A DNA stretch of 64,000 nucleotides from Desulfosarcina ovata subsp. ovata (lineage in GTDB: Bacteria; Desulfobacterota; Desulfobacteria; Desulfobacterales; Desulfosarcinaceae), in NCBI RefSeq assembly GCF_009689005.1, contig NZ_AP021879.1, forward strand, positions 3,410,001 through 3,474,000. The letters run 5' to 3'. Positions 24,328 to 33,900 of the stretch are shown piece by piece. The position numbers and the translations under genes are program-made. The notes below the pieces were generated by a model. The model ran no database searches and was not told where the DNA came from. It saw only the letters and a program-made list of their open reading frames with translations. Each line of letters begins with the position of its first letter. Within the stretch, counting starts at the first letter, position 1.

Positions 24328-25191
24328 ATGGAGAAGACTCAAGTGAACGTACACAGCCAGGAATACATGGAGACCATGGCCCGCCTCATGTCCGAGGCGC
24401 TGGAGTCTCCGGAAGGGATGCGCGCTCTGGCCGCCGCCATCGCCGCACCCATTGAACAGGAGATCAAACGCAAGGAGATTTCATCTCTCCTGCTCACCCG
24501 TCATACCCTGCCGAAGGGCGAACGGCCATTGTACCAGAAAAAGCCGAAGGTCAAGGCGTACTGGATCAGCAACGAGGGCGAGGCCCAGGAGCAGGAGCTG
24601 GGAAAGGATGAAGTGGAGTTTCCAACCCACCGCATCCACTCCGCACCGATGGTCGATGTTTCGGTGCTCAAGAACGGCAATATCGGTACCCTGATGGATA
24701 TCCAGACATCCGCTGCCGATGAAATCCGCAAAGAAATCGATAAACGGAGCATTACCGTGATTTCATCCGCGGTCCCGGCAGGCAATACGGTGGAGGTCAC
24801 CGGTACGAGCCTCACCGAGGAGGCGCTCAACGAGGCGATCTCCATTATCGAGGACATGGAGATGTCGGTGAAGTACATCGTCATGCGCGGCCGGCGGTTC
24901 AACGACCTTCGCAGTTGGAACCTCGACCCTCAGACCAAGGCCGAGCTGCGCGCCAAGGGTGTTATCAAGAACTACGGCACCGGCGGTATCCTGCTCACCG
25001 CGGCCCAGTCCTTAGACGAGGTTCTCCTGATTCCTGATGAGGAAGTCGGCAAAATGCCGGTGCGCGAAAATATCAAAACCGAGGCTATCGAGCAGAAGAC
25101 CCGTTTCAAGACCGGTTGGTTGGTATGGTCCGAGTTGGGTCAAGGCATCACGCGTCCGGATATCATGGCAAAAATCAAGATTCTCGGCTGA
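24328..25191 (+). CDS. Major capsid protein
   Basis: A 287-residue protein with the HK97-fold style seen in many myoviruses: a helical N-terminal arm, an extended loop region (LPKGERPLYQKKPKVKAYW), a P-domain helix (LTEEALNEAISIIEDMEMSV) followed by KYIVMRGRRFNDLRSW, and a C-terminal beta sheet ending in TGWLVWSELGQGITRPD. AGGAGGAG precedes the ATG. Position directly after the protease, scaffold and decoration genes and before the connector genes supports the call. The N-terminus is not obviously a long delta domain, in line with a separate scaffold. Confidence 0.85.
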   Translation: MEKTQVNVHSQEYMETMARLMSEALESPEGMRALAAAIAAPIEQEIKRKEISSLLLTRHTLPKGERPLYQKKPKVKAYWISNEGEAQEQELGKDEVEFPTHRIHSAPMVDVSVLKNGNIGTLMDIQTSAADEIRKEIDKRSITVISSAVPAGNTVEVTGTSLTEEALNEAISIIEDMEMSVKYIVMRGRRFNDLRSWNLDPQTKAELRAKGVIKNYGTGGILLTAAQSLDEVLLIPDEEVGKMPVRENIKTEAIEQKTRFKTGWLVWSELGQGITRPDIMAKIKILG

Positions 25192-25206
25192 TGGAGGGGC
25201 CTTATT

Positions 25207-25578
25207 ATGTTCAATGTGAAAAACGTCCGTCCGGGAATTTTGATCATCGCCGACGCCGGGCTTCGGCTTGAACCGGGGCACGTGCTGGAAGTCGAGGAGC
25301 TGACCCCTCACATGGAATGGGCGGTCTCGGCCGGTCTGCTCGCCAGGCCGGAAAAAAATGAAGATCCGCCCGCGGACACGAATACCAAACCCGAGGAAGA
25401 AACAGCTGGTGAGAAGGAACTGGACTGGTCAAAACTCCCGGCGGCCGAGGCCATCTCGAAGGTCGGTGGTGAAAACGATACCGCCAGACTCAAATCCCAT
25501 CTCGCCAATGAAAAACGACGCACGGTTATCGATGCGTTGAAGAAGCGTTTGGTGGAGGTGGAAGGTGGCGATAGCTGA
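25207..25578 (+). CDS. Small phage protein after the capsid gene, unknown
   Basis: A 123-residue protein. The first 40 residues form a compact domain (FNVKNVRPGILIIADAGLRLEPGHVLEV) similar in style to a short beta domain that recurs at 27488; a low-complexity Glu/Pro/Lys linker follows and then a helical end (SKVGGENDTARLKSHLANEKRRTVIDALKKRL). GGAGGG precedes the ATG. Its gene overlaps the next by 14 bases. It may join the head completion complex. Confidence 0.65.
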   Translation: MFNVKNVRPGILIIADAGLRLEPGHVLEVEELTPHMEWAVSAGLLARPEKNEDPPADTNTKPEEETAGEKELDWSKLPAAEAISKVGGENDTARLKSHLANEKRRTVIDALKKRLVEVEGGDS

Positions 25579-26017
25579 CCTCGTTCTCACGCTTCGCATC
25601 GATCTGGCCGATCCTGAAAGCGCTCTTTTCGCGGACGATGTACTTCAGCGATGCATCCATAAAGGCGTCTACCGCCTGGCCCGTGATCTGGAAATATCGC
25701 TGTCCGTTGTAGGTGACGAGGTCGTACCGGACCCTGAAGGCGAAACGCGCGAACTGCTTTTACTGCTCGGGCAGATACACGCCTGCCAGGTCATGCGTGC
25801 GACCACGGCGAACACTTTTTCGTTTTCCAGCGGCGACAAGCGGGTCGACAAGACCAAGCAACCCGAGCATTGGGCGAAACTCGAGGATGATCTCAAGGCT
25901 CTTTACAAGCTGCGCCTGAGCGAAATCAAGCCGGGAGCCGCGGCGAGCCCCGAGGACTACATCATTTCCCCTTCAGATATGAAGCCGGTCATTTATGAGC
26001 AGGGAGGCGACTTGTGA
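25565..26017 (+). CDS. Head-tail connector protein (probable)
   Basis: A 150-residue mostly helical protein (DLVLTLRIDLADPESALFADDVLQRCIHKGVYRL at the start, read here in parts) resembling the connector proteins that bind the underside of the portal. GTG start with a GGTGGAGG-rich upstream region; overlaps both neighbours. Order after the capsid gene (connector, head closure, neck, tail completion) is the standard one for contractile phages and is the main support. Confidence 0.6.
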   Translation: MAIADLVLTLRIDLADPESALFADDVLQRCIHKGVYRLARDLEISLSVVGDEVVPDPEGETRELLLLLGQIHACQVMRATTANTFSFSSGDKRVDKTKQPEHWAKLEDDLKALYKLRLSEIKPGAAASPEDYIISPSDMKPVIYEQGGDL

Positions 26018-26376
26018 ATCTGCTGACCGATAACGAAAAGATCTCGGCGGCGGAAGATGTACAGGACTTGATTCTGGCATCGGGACAAGAGGCGGTACTG
26101 CTTCGAAGCCAACCTGGTGAACGGCTTTACGGTTCGGATGACGCGACATACGAGGAAGTCGGACCGTTCCCTCTGGAGTTTGTGGAGACACCACCGGAAG
26201 ACCTGAGCAGTAAAATCGACGCCGTCGCCTGCGTTTTGCCGGACATGGATATCCAGCCGGAAGACCACATCCGAAGCGGTACGAATGAGTTTCGTGTTCA
26301 GACCATTGAAGATGAGCGTTTGTTCGGCGTGGTAACACACAAGGTTCTCAAATTGGTTCGTCTCCATGGGGGTTAA
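26014..26376 (+). CDS. Head closure/neck protein (probable)
   Basis: A 120-residue beta-rich protein with the segment DMDIQPEDHIRSGTNEFRV, similar to head-closure proteins that carry a DxxxxGD/HI-type strand. GTG start overlapping the previous stop; the 3' end overlaps the next gene by 11 bases. Assigned mainly from order and size. Confidence 0.55.
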   Translation: MNLLTDNEKISAAEDVQDLILASGQEAVLLRSQPGERLYGSDDATYEEVGPFPLEFVETPPEDLSSKIDAVACVLPDMDIQPEDHIRSGTNEFRVQTIEDERLFGVVTHKVLKLVRLHGG

Positions 26377-26851
26377 GCGATTCGGAGACTGGGACAAGGC
26401 CAGGGCGAAATTAGCCAATGCCCCCGGTGCCCGGCTGGCTCTGGCGCTTCGTCAAGCGACCATCAAGAACGCCATCCTGCTTGTTCGGGAGATCAAACGC
26501 GGCATCCGCAGCCAGGCCCCCGGCGGAAAACCATTCGCCAAGCTCGCCGAAAGCACTATCATACGCAAGGGCTCCAGCAAGGCTCTGATCGATACCGGAT
26601 TCCTGGTCAATGCCATCACCCAAAAAATCATGGCCGACCATGCCTTTGTCGGACTCCTGCGAGGCACCGTCAACAAGGACGGTGATGACATGGTCAATAT
26701 CGGGGCGGTAATGGAATACGGAGCCACTATCCAACATCCCAACGGCGCGGTGATTGTGATCCCGCCCAGACCGTTTCTCCATCCCACCATGCAGAAATAC
26801 CGCAAGCGGATTATCGAGAATTACCGGCAGGCCATTCACTTTGTTCTCTGA
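26366..26851 (+). CDS. Virion morphogenesis protein (HK97 gp10/Mu gpG-like neck protein)
   Basis: A 161-residue protein with the pattern of the tail-completion and virion-morphogenesis family: basic helical N-terminus (LALALRQATIKNAILLVREIKRGI), QAPGGKPFAKL, LIDTGFLVNAI, VGAVMEYGATI-type strand and the hallmark IPPRPFLHPTM near the C-terminus. It is the last gene of the head block; 5 bases later copy 5 of the regulatory element begins. Confidence 0.75.
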   Translation: MGVKRFGDWDKARAKLANAPGARLALALRQATIKNAILLVREIKRGIRSQAPGGKPFAKLAESTIIRKGSSKALIDTGFLVNAITQKIMADHAFVGLLRGTVNKDGDDMVNIGAVMEYGATIQHPNGAVIVIPPRPFLHPTMQKYRKRIIENYRQAIHFVL

Positions 26852-26856
26852 CGACT

Positions 26857-26889
26857 CCGACACTTCCACACAGGTTCCGGTAGGTAACA
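26857..26889 (+). promoter_or_regulatory. Late-promoter-like element, copy 5
   Basis: CCGACA, 13 bases, TCCGGTAGGTAACA, in the 71-base gap between the head block and the tail block. The downstream leader ends in CACCGGAGG, the ribosome binding site of the next gene. Confidence 0.7.
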
Positions 26890-26922
26890 GCCAGAAGAAA
26901 CCGGATCACCGGAGGTGCATCG

Positions 26923-27471
26923 TTGGAAACCGTTCGAACAGTTGTTGAAAGTTTTATTCGCCTGATAAAGGCCGAGATCGACCCGGATGCGGTGCTCGTG
27001 GCCGCGGACGATGTGTTCGAGGTACCCAATGTACCGAGCCTGATCCTCCAGGGACCAACGCTGATCGAAAACGGCGAACGGAGAACCCAGGCCCGCACGG
27101 TGGAAAAAGATGTCCCAAACTTGAGCTATGAAGAATGCCGCTATCCCCGTCTTTATCACCTCGACTTCGATGTCGTCGTCACCGCCGCTCATGAAGGCGA
27201 GCTGCTTGATCTCCAGGAGAAAGTCGCCCGCTTCTATCAGCGTCATCCGGTTTTGACCGTGGAAGACCGCGGATCGCTTAACCTGACCGAACTCACCGCC
27301 CTGGGCGGTTTGCGCAGAGTGAACCTTTCAGATCTTCGCCAGAGTTCCGGTCGCTGCCGTATCGAGGATTGCCCCGTATATGACGGGGTCGTTGAAGTCG
27401 GTCCGCTCATCAAGGACCGCAAGTTCGAATTCCGTGACGGTGTTGAAGAGGACCGTCTCTACACACCATAA
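26923..27471 (+). CDS. Tail completion/terminator-like protein (probable)
   Basis: A 182-residue protein started by TTG with a very strong GGAGG 8 bases upstream. The first residues (VRTVVESFIRLIKAEIDPD) and the strand YPRLYHLDFDVVVTAAHEGELLDLQEKVARF resemble tail terminator proteins that cap the tail tube at the head side. It is the first gene of the tail block and directly precedes the small protein and sheath genes. Assigned from order and weak pattern. Confidence 0.55.
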   Translation: METVRTVVESFIRLIKAEIDPDAVLVAADDVFEVPNVPSLILQGPTLIENGERRTQARTVEKDVPNLSYEECRYPRLYHLDFDVVVTAAHEGELLDLQEKVARFYQRHPVLTVEDRGSLNLTELTALGGLRRVNLSDLRQSSGRCRIEDCPVYDGVVEVGPLIKDRKFEFRDGVEEDRLYTP

Positions 27472-27487
27472 ACGAGGAGAAGCCAAA

Positions 27488-27766
27488 ATGATTGAAATCA
27501 AAAATCTACTTTTCCAGCCGCTCACGTTTCACCTCGCGGGCGATGGGCAAGGACTGCATCTGAACCCGCGTGAGCGCAAATCAATAGGCAATGAACAGCT
27601 GTCACCTGAAATCGAAACTGCGGCAAAGCGGGGGCTGATTTCATTGACCGAGACGGCAAAACCGCCGGAAGCCTCAGCGAAAACGGGCAAGTCTCCCGCG
27701 AAAAAATCCAAGACAAAACCAAAGGGCGATGGAACGCAGGCGTCCCGGCGCACGAAACGGAGGTAA
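27488..27766 (+). CDS. Small protein before the tail sheath, unknown
   Basis: A 92-residue protein. The N-terminal half (MIEIKNLLFQPLTFHL, then LHLNPRERKSIGNEQL) is a short beta-type domain, the rest a Lys/Ala/Pro-rich basic tail ending TKRR. GAGGAG lies upstream of the ATG at 27488; the ORF can be extended upstream but only across the previous gene. Small proteins of this type often precede sheath genes in contractile phages; function unknown. Confidence 0.6.
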   Translation: MIEIKNLLFQPLTFHLAGDGQGLHLNPRERKSIGNEQLSPEIETAAKRGLISLTETAKPPEASAKTGKSPAKKSKTKPKGDGTQASRRTKRR

Positions 27767-27769
27767 ATC

Positions 27770-29626
27770 ATGGCCACCTATCTTTCCCCGGGCGTTTACA
27801 CGCGCGAGATCGATTTCAGTTATTACGTCAAACAGATTTCCACATCATCCTGCGGCATGGTGGGCGTGGCCGAGCGCGGCCCGATCAACAAACCCGTGCT
27901 GGTCACCAGTTGGGAACAGTTCATCAACAAATTCGGCTCCTACCTGCAGGCCGGTTATCTGGCCTATGCCGCAAGGGCCTTCTTCGATAACGGCGGGTCG
28001 GTTCTCTATGTGAACCGGATCGCCCACCTGACAGACCCCACCGACAAGAGCAGCCTCACCGCTGTGAAATCCTCGGTGACGCTGAAGGACCGGCGAGCTG
28101 TGACCGCGATGCTGGAAACCGGGACCGCCGGGACGGATCGCATCACCTGGCTTGCGCGGCAGGCTGGTGTCGATGGAAACGGTATCTCTATAGAACTCGT
28201 CGCTTCGGGAACCGACACACCACTTTCTGTGGACGTTACAGGTCAGGCAATCACCGTCAATCTGGCTACGGACAGCGCCGGCGATCCGGCCGCCACCGCG
28301 GACCAGGTCGTTGCGGCAATTATCGCGAAGCCGGAGGCGGACGCCCTGGTTCAAGCAAGCACAGAGGATACGGGCATCGTGCAACCAGTTACGTCCGCGA
28401 ACCTTGCAGGTGGACAGGACGCCCAGGACACCCTCCGCGCGCTCGCGGTTAACGAAGGCGTCTGGGGTGATCGTCTCAGCGTTCAAATTGAGGACGGCAC
28501 ACTCGACCCTGCCACGGGATTCAATCTCGTCGTCCGATATAAGGACGAGGTCGTCGAGGTTTTCAAAGACCTTTCCATGGATGAATCGGCGTCGAGTCAT
28601 ATGGAGCTGGCGATCAACGAGCGCTCCGAATTTATCAGCGTCGAGGATCTCGGACCCCTGTCCGGCACACCGGACGATCGGCCTGCGAACGGCGGATTCA
28701 GTTTATCCGGCGGCGATGACGGACTGGTCGATTTGAATGACATCGATTACATCGGAGACCCCTCGCAGCACACCGGATTCTACGCCTTTGACGAGATCGA
28801 CGCTCTGAACATGCTTACGGCTCCCGGCGTGACCACTGCCAACGTGATTCATGCCGGAATCACCTATGCCGAAAACCGCAAAGACCTGATGCTCGTCGCT
28901 GAAGCGCCCATCCATCTTGAACCACTGGAAACAGTCAATTTTCGCAAAGGCCAGGGCATGTATTCGCACGCGGCATTCAACTCGTCCTATGCGGCCCTAT
29001 ATTACCCATGGCTTGAGATCAGCGACCCGGTTACCGGCAAGAAAAAGCTGATTCCACCCTCCGGGGCCGTGGCCGGATGTTACGCGCGAAGCGACCAGAA
29101 AACCTATGTCTGGTACGCCCCCGCCGGTATCGATCGTGGACGAATCTTCAACGCATTGTCGCTTGGCTACAAGGCCAGCCGGGGTGAAAGGGACGTGATC
29201 TACCCCGAGGGTGTCAACGTGATTGCTTCTTTCCCCGACACCGGAATCAACATCTGGGGACAGAAAACCTTGCAGAGTCAACCATCCGCCCTGGACCGCG
29301 TAAACGTCCGGCGGCTGATGATGTATATCGAGGAGGCCATCGCCGAATCCTCTCGTTTCGTGGTCTTCGAACCCAATAATCCGCAGACCTGGCGGGCCCT
29401 GATCAGGCTGATCAATCCCTTTCTACAGGACATCAAGGACAAGGGCGGGTTCTACGACTTTGCGGTCCAGTGCGACGAGGAAACCAACACCCCGGCGGTC
29501 ATCGACCGCAACGAGCTGGTGGCCCGCATCTTCGTCAAACCCACGAAGACGGCTGAATTCATCGAACTCAATTTCGTGCTCACCGCCACCGGGGCCGACT
29601 TCAAAGAAATCTTCAAGACAGCGTAA
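27770..29626 (+). CDS. Contractile tail sheath protein
   Basis: A 618-residue sheath subunit. The start YLSPGVYTREIDFS and the following GMVGVAERGPINKP are hallmarks of sheath proteins, as is the C-terminal domain (YIEEAIAESSRFVVFEPNNP, then RNELVARIFVKPTKTAEFI). The sheath surrounds the tube and contracts on injection. A large inserted domain lies around residues 110-330, as is common in long sheath proteins. It is followed by the tube gene. Confidence 0.92.
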   Translation: MATYLSPGVYTREIDFSYYVKQISTSSCGMVGVAERGPINKPVLVTSWEQFINKFGSYLQAGYLAYAARAFFDNGGSVLYVNRIAHLTDPTDKSSLTAVKSSVTLKDRRAVTAMLETGTAGTDRITWLARQAGVDGNGISIELVASGTDTPLSVDVTGQAITVNLATDSAGDPAATADQVVAAIIAKPEADALVQASTEDTGIVQPVTSANLAGGQDAQDTLRALAVNEGVWGDRLSVQIEDGTLDPATGFNLVVRYKDEVVEVFKDLSMDESASSHMELAINERSEFISVEDLGPLSGTPDDRPANGGFSLSGGDDGLVDLNDIDYIGDPSQHTGFYAFDEIDALNMLTAPGVTTANVIHAGITYAENRKDLMLVAEAPIHLEPLETVNFRKGQGMYSHAAFNSSYAALYYPWLEISDPVTGKKKLIPPSGAVAGCYARSDQKTYVWYAPAGIDRGRIFNALSLGYKASRGERDVIYPEGVNVIASFPDTGINIWGQKTLQSQPSALDRVNVRRLMMYIEEAIAESSRFVVFEPNNPQTWRALIRLINPFLQDIKDKGGFYDFAVQCDEETNTPAVIDRNELVARIFVKPTKTAEFIELNFVLTATGADFKEIFKTA

Positions 29627-29637
29627 GGAGGCAGCCC

Positions 29638-30099
29638 ATGCGTAGCGGAAATATGCCCAAGAGCCTGTATCAGAACTGGCAGTTCGCCATCGAGGTCAAC
29701 GGTTTCGATGTGGCGCTCTTCAAGAAAGGCCAGGAGCCCAAGACCGAATTCGAGGAAGTGGCCTTTGCACCGGCCGGGTCGATGTTCGATCAGAAGGTCG
29801 CCGGGCGGGTGAAGTTCGAGGACATCACTCTTGAAAAAGGCATCCTGCAGGACGGTTCCGACGAGGCCGCGCGGGAATGGACCAAGAAACAGGTGGACGT
29901 CAACGCCGTGGTGGGTGGAATGCCCAACGACTATATGCGTGACATTGACATCGTACGTTACGACCGCGCCGGGAACGAAACCCGGCGTTGGACCCTGCAC
30001 GGCGCATGGGTCAAGGTCCTGGAGTACGACGAACTCGAGGGCGCGAACACGGACAACACCATCGAAAAACTCACCATCAGTTACCAGTACTGGACATGA
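29638..30099 (+). CDS. Tail tube protein (gp19-like)
   Basis: A 153-residue tube subunit related to T4 gp19 and phage-like contractile systems: QNWQFAIEVNGFDVALFKKG at the start, a central KVAGRVKFEDITLEKGI and the C-terminal RWTLHGAWVKVLEYDEL. It stacks into the inner tube inside the sheath. GGAGG precedes the ATG. Adjacent to the sheath gene as expected. Confidence 0.9.
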   Translation: MRSGNMPKSLYQNWQFAIEVNGFDVALFKKGQEPKTEFEEVAFAPAGSMFDQKVAGRVKFEDITLEKGILQDGSDEAAREWTKKQVDVNAVVGGMPNDYMRDIDIVRYDRAGNETRRWTLHGAWVKVLEYDELEGANTDNTIEKLTISYQYWT

Positions 30100-30115
30100 T
30101 TCAAGGAGATAAGCC

Positions 30116-30793
30116 ATGCACATATTTGAACTGCCAAGCGGAACTGAAATCGAGCTCAGGGAAATGACCGGAGCCGAGGAAGAACTGCTTACCAATCAAA
30201 GGCTCATCCGAAACGGTGACGCTGTAAACCAAGTGCTCAGGAACTGTACCGTCCGGCTGGGAGAGATCGAGGAGCCGTCCATGAAAGACGTGCTCGATCT
30301 TCTGTCCGGAGACCGTCTGTTCATCCTGGTCAAGCTGCGGCAGATATCTCTCGGGGATGAGTCGGAGCTGGAGCTGCTCTGTCCCAATACAGCCTGTCGT
30401 ACCACGAACATCGTGACCGTCAACATGGATGATCTGGAGGTTACACCGTACGGTGAAGAACGGGAGTTCACCTTTGACCTGCCCGGTTCGAAACGCAAGG
30501 TGCGGTTCGGGTATCTGGACGGCCAAAAGGAAAAAAGACTGGCCGCGCTTAAAGAACCGTCCATCTCTTCGGCCATGCTGATCCGTCTCATCGACATTGA
30601 TGGCGCGGCCCCGAGCAAGAAGCTGATGAACGATATGTCCCTGCGCGACCGCAGCGCCCTGCGGCAGGAAATGCTGCGGGTTGACGCGGGCGTCGATACC
30701 ACCGTGGAGACCGAGTGCGAAACCTGCGGTACCCGTATCCGCACGCGTCTGGAGGCTGAACCGGGTTTTTTGTTCCCCGGAGTTCGCTTGTAA
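30116..30793 (+). CDS. Tail assembly chaperone / T4 gp26-like protein, zero-frame product
   Basis: A 225-residue protein with two Cys pairs near CPNTACRTTN and CETCGTRIR that could hold zinc, in the style of the T4 baseplate gp26 family found before the tape measure gene in many contractile phages. It ends in EPGFLFPGVRL. Its last codons include T TTT TTG at 30766-30772, the heptamer used for -1 frameshifting in phage P2 gene E. A -1 shift there would join it to the ORF that runs to 30942. AAGGAG precedes the ATG. Confidence 0.75.
   Translation: MHIFELPSGTEIELREMTGAEEELLTNQRLIRNGDAVNQVLRNCTVRLGEIEEPSMKDVLDLLSGDRLFILVKLRQISLGDESELELLCPNTACRTTNIVTVNMDDLEVTPYGEEREFTFDLPGSKRKVRFGYLDGQKEKRLAALKEPSISSAMLIRLIDIDGAAPSKKLMNDMSLRDRSALRQEMLRVDAGVDTTVETECETCGTRIRTRLEAEPGFLFPGVRL
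30763..30772 (+). other. Probable -1 ribosomal frameshift site
   Basis: GGGTTTTTTG. In the zero frame it reads GGT TTT TTG, so T TTT TTG is correctly phased for -1 slippage, and G GGT TTT is an alternative. Downstream, the -1 frame is open for 57 codons and ends by overlapping the tape measure ATG. Confidence 0.65.
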
Positions 30794-30942
30794 GGGACGT
30801 CTTTTTTCTCGCTTACGGCGGGCTCCATTGGAGTTATTCGGAAACACGGGCGCTGCCGCTTCGGGTCCGCCGCGAATTCGTGGAAGCCCTGGAGCGGCAG
30901 CTTGCTTTTGAACGTGAGGAACTGGAGCGCAATCGCACATGA
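30772..30942 (+). CDS. Frameshift extension of the tail assembly chaperone (E'-like)
   Basis: The -1 frame from 30772 is open for 56 codons, ending at TGA 30940-30942 over the ATG of the tape measure gene (ATGA). No ATG, GTG or TTG lies near its 5' end; the first GTG is at 30880. The product segment VRDVFFLAYGGLHWSYSE followed by a charged helix resembles the small proteins that sit before tape measure genes (pattern AYHxHW). It is probably made only as a fusion to the 225-residue protein, as in P2 E/E'. Not demonstrated. Confidence 0.6.
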   Translation, partial: VPRSSLVRDVFFLAYGGLHWSYSETRALPLRVRREFVEALERQLAFEREELERNRT

Positions 30943-33900
30943 ACGAAGATCTTGGACTCGGTGTCGTTGTTTCGATGAAGGACGGGTTTTCGCAGAACGC
31001 GGCCCGGGTCCAGACGTCCATGCAGTCCTTGGACGCCACGGTCGCAGCTTCCAGCGAGCGCATGACGCGCAACCTCGACCGTATCCAGAAAGGCACCATG
31101 ATGATCGGCACGGGTCTGGCGCTCATGGCCTTGCCCGTCGGTCTCGTGGCTTCCACGGCAGCCACCCAGAAAGCGCTCGGTGAACTGTCCTCCCTCGGGG
31201 TCAAGGATCTGCGAGCCATTGAAGACGCCGCGGAATCTTTCACCAACACCTGGTCCGGATCGACCAAGGCCGAATTCATCACCGCCGCTTATGACGTCCG
31301 CTCCGCTTTATCCGGGTTGACCGACGAAGCGGTCGGATCGTTCACCGCCATGGCCGCCCTCACCGGCAAAGCCACCAAGGCGACCACCGAAGAGATGGTC
31401 GGCACTTTCACCACGGCCTACGGGATTTTCAAGCCCATCATGCAGGATATGTCGGACGCGCAGTGGGCGAAGACATTCGCCGGAGCCATGGCCCAGACGG
31501 TCGCTTCCTTCAAGACCAACGGCCGCCAGATGGCCGACGCCATCAAGAACATCGGCGCGGTGGCTGCCTCTTCCAATGTCCCATTGCAGGAACAACTCGC
31601 CATTCTTGGACAGTTGCAGACCACCATGCCCGGCTCGGAAGCCGGAACCTTGTACAAGGCGTTCATCATGAAAGCCGCCGAGGCCGGCGAGAAGCTCGGG
31701 CTTTCGTTTATCGATTCCACGGGACGATTGAAAGGGATTATCCCCATCCTCCAGGAGATCAAGGGGCGTTTCCCCGACCTGTCCCAGGCCGCGGCCCAGG
31801 TGGAGATCAAGAAAGCCTTCGGTTCCGACGAAGCCGTCAAGTTCCTTTTACAGATGTCCCAGGGCGTAGGGGCGCTGGAGACCAATATTCAGTCCGTCGC
31901 GCGGGCCATGAAGACCGGCACCGCCGTCACCGAAGAGATGGCACAGGCGATGAACATGGACATCGGCAGCCAGTTCAAGCTCCTGTGGCAGCAAATCGGC
32001 AACCTGTCTGAAATCCTCGGTCGCACACTGCTCCCGGTGGTCACGCCGATTATTCAGGGCATTTCCAAAGCCGTGCTCTTCTTTCAGAAACTGGCCAAGT
32101 CCATGCCGGGGTTGACCAGGGTCGTTCTCACCCTGTCCATGGCCCTGGGTGCGGTGCTCGTCGTTGTGGGCGGCGTAATCGCCGCCGCGGGGACTATCGG
32201 TTTGATGCTTCCCGCCATCAAGGCCGGTCTTGCGGCCATGGGAGCGGCTGTGGCCGGTGTCGGGTCGGTGTTCGCCACCTATTTTCTGCCGGTTGTGGCC
32301 ATCATCGGAGGCGTGGTGCTGGCCGTCTATCTGCTCAAAAAGGCGTGGGAGAGCAACTTCGGCGGCATCCGCGACACGATTCTTGGAGCGTGGGAAAAGG
32401 TAAAACTCGTCGTGGGCGGTATCCGTGAGCTGATCTCTTCCCTGAGCGGCGGGTCCGGACGGATGTCGGCTGAGCTGGCCAAAAAGTTAGAGGCGGCCGG
32501 ATTGATGGGACTCGTAGTTACGGTGTTTCGCATCTATTACCGGGTGCGCCAATTCCTGACAGGTTTATGGCAAGCCTTTTCCAACGCGTTCGGAAAGATC
32601 CGGGCGATTCTTGAACCGGCGGTTAGTGCGCTCATGCAGGCATACGGCGCTCTCTACAAGGCGGTCTTTTCGGTCCTGGAAATCTTCGGCTTGGCGGCAT
32701 CTTCCGCCGACGCTTCATCCTATCGAAGTTTGGGAGAAACGCTCGGCACGGTTCTGGGTGTCATCGCCAAGGTGGGCGCGTATCTGCTCAACTTCGTGAT
32801 CTACAACCTGGTGGCGGTCGTCAAGGTCGTCACCTGGGTGGTGCGCGCGGTCGTCTGGCTGGGTAAGACCATTGTCACGGCTTTCATCGAAGCCGGGAAG
32901 TTCATCTATAAGTTCTTCCTGCCGATCCGCCTCCTGGTCCAGGCGCTCCGCATGGTCGGCCGGGTGGTTTACACGGTCTGGCAGGTGCTCACCGGAGACC
33001 TTTCAGTAGTCGACGGATTAAAGTCCATGGGCAGCGCCGTTTTTGATTTCCTGGCCACACCGTTTCGGTGGGCCCTGGATGTGATCGTCGGTGTCTGGAA
33101 TTTCATCAAGGGGTTGTTCTCGTCTATCGGACGGTTCTTCAGCGGCATCGCATCGTCGCTGGTCGCCGCATTCATGGACCTGCCGCTGGTGCGAACCTTA
33201 AGGAATGTTTTCGGAGCGGTGCGGAGCTTTTTCTCGGGCGACACGACCTTTTTCGAAGCGGGCAAAAGACTATTGATCGCTTTGGGCAAAGGTATCTGGT
33301 CGGCGGTGACCTATCCGTTCGAGCTCCTCAAGAAGGCGCTTGGTTGGCTCAGAAAACTGCTGCCGTTCTCAGACGCCGAGACAGGACCTTTGTCCAGTCT
33401 GAGCAATTCAGGTGCGTCGATTCTCAAGACTCTCGCCAAAGGCATGCTGGGCGTCCTTTCGTTGCCGGGCAAGATACTCGGTATGGCGCTCAAGGGGATG
33501 TTCTCCGCTGTTCGCTGGATATGGCAAGGCATCAAGTCCTTGGGTTCCGGCATCCTCTCGGCGCTGACCTTGCCGTTTCGAAAAGGCGTCGAGTTGGCTG
33601 CGTCCGCATGGCGTGGTGTCACTGGCGTGGTCGCTTCCGCTTGGAACGGAATCAAGGGTCTCGGCGCGTCGGCGTTTGATGCCATGGCCGCGCCGTTTCG
33701 CTGGATCGGTGATGTCGCGAGAAGCGTTTGGGATGGGATTCGTTCCACGGCGAGTGAATTGTGGAGAGGGATCGGCAACCTTGCTCAGTCGGCGTGGTCC
33801 TTCGTGAGCAAACCCTTTACCTGGGTCGCCGATACGGCTTCAAGTGCGTGGAGTCACATTACCAACGCCGCATCCATGGCTTGGGACGGTCTCAGATCAA

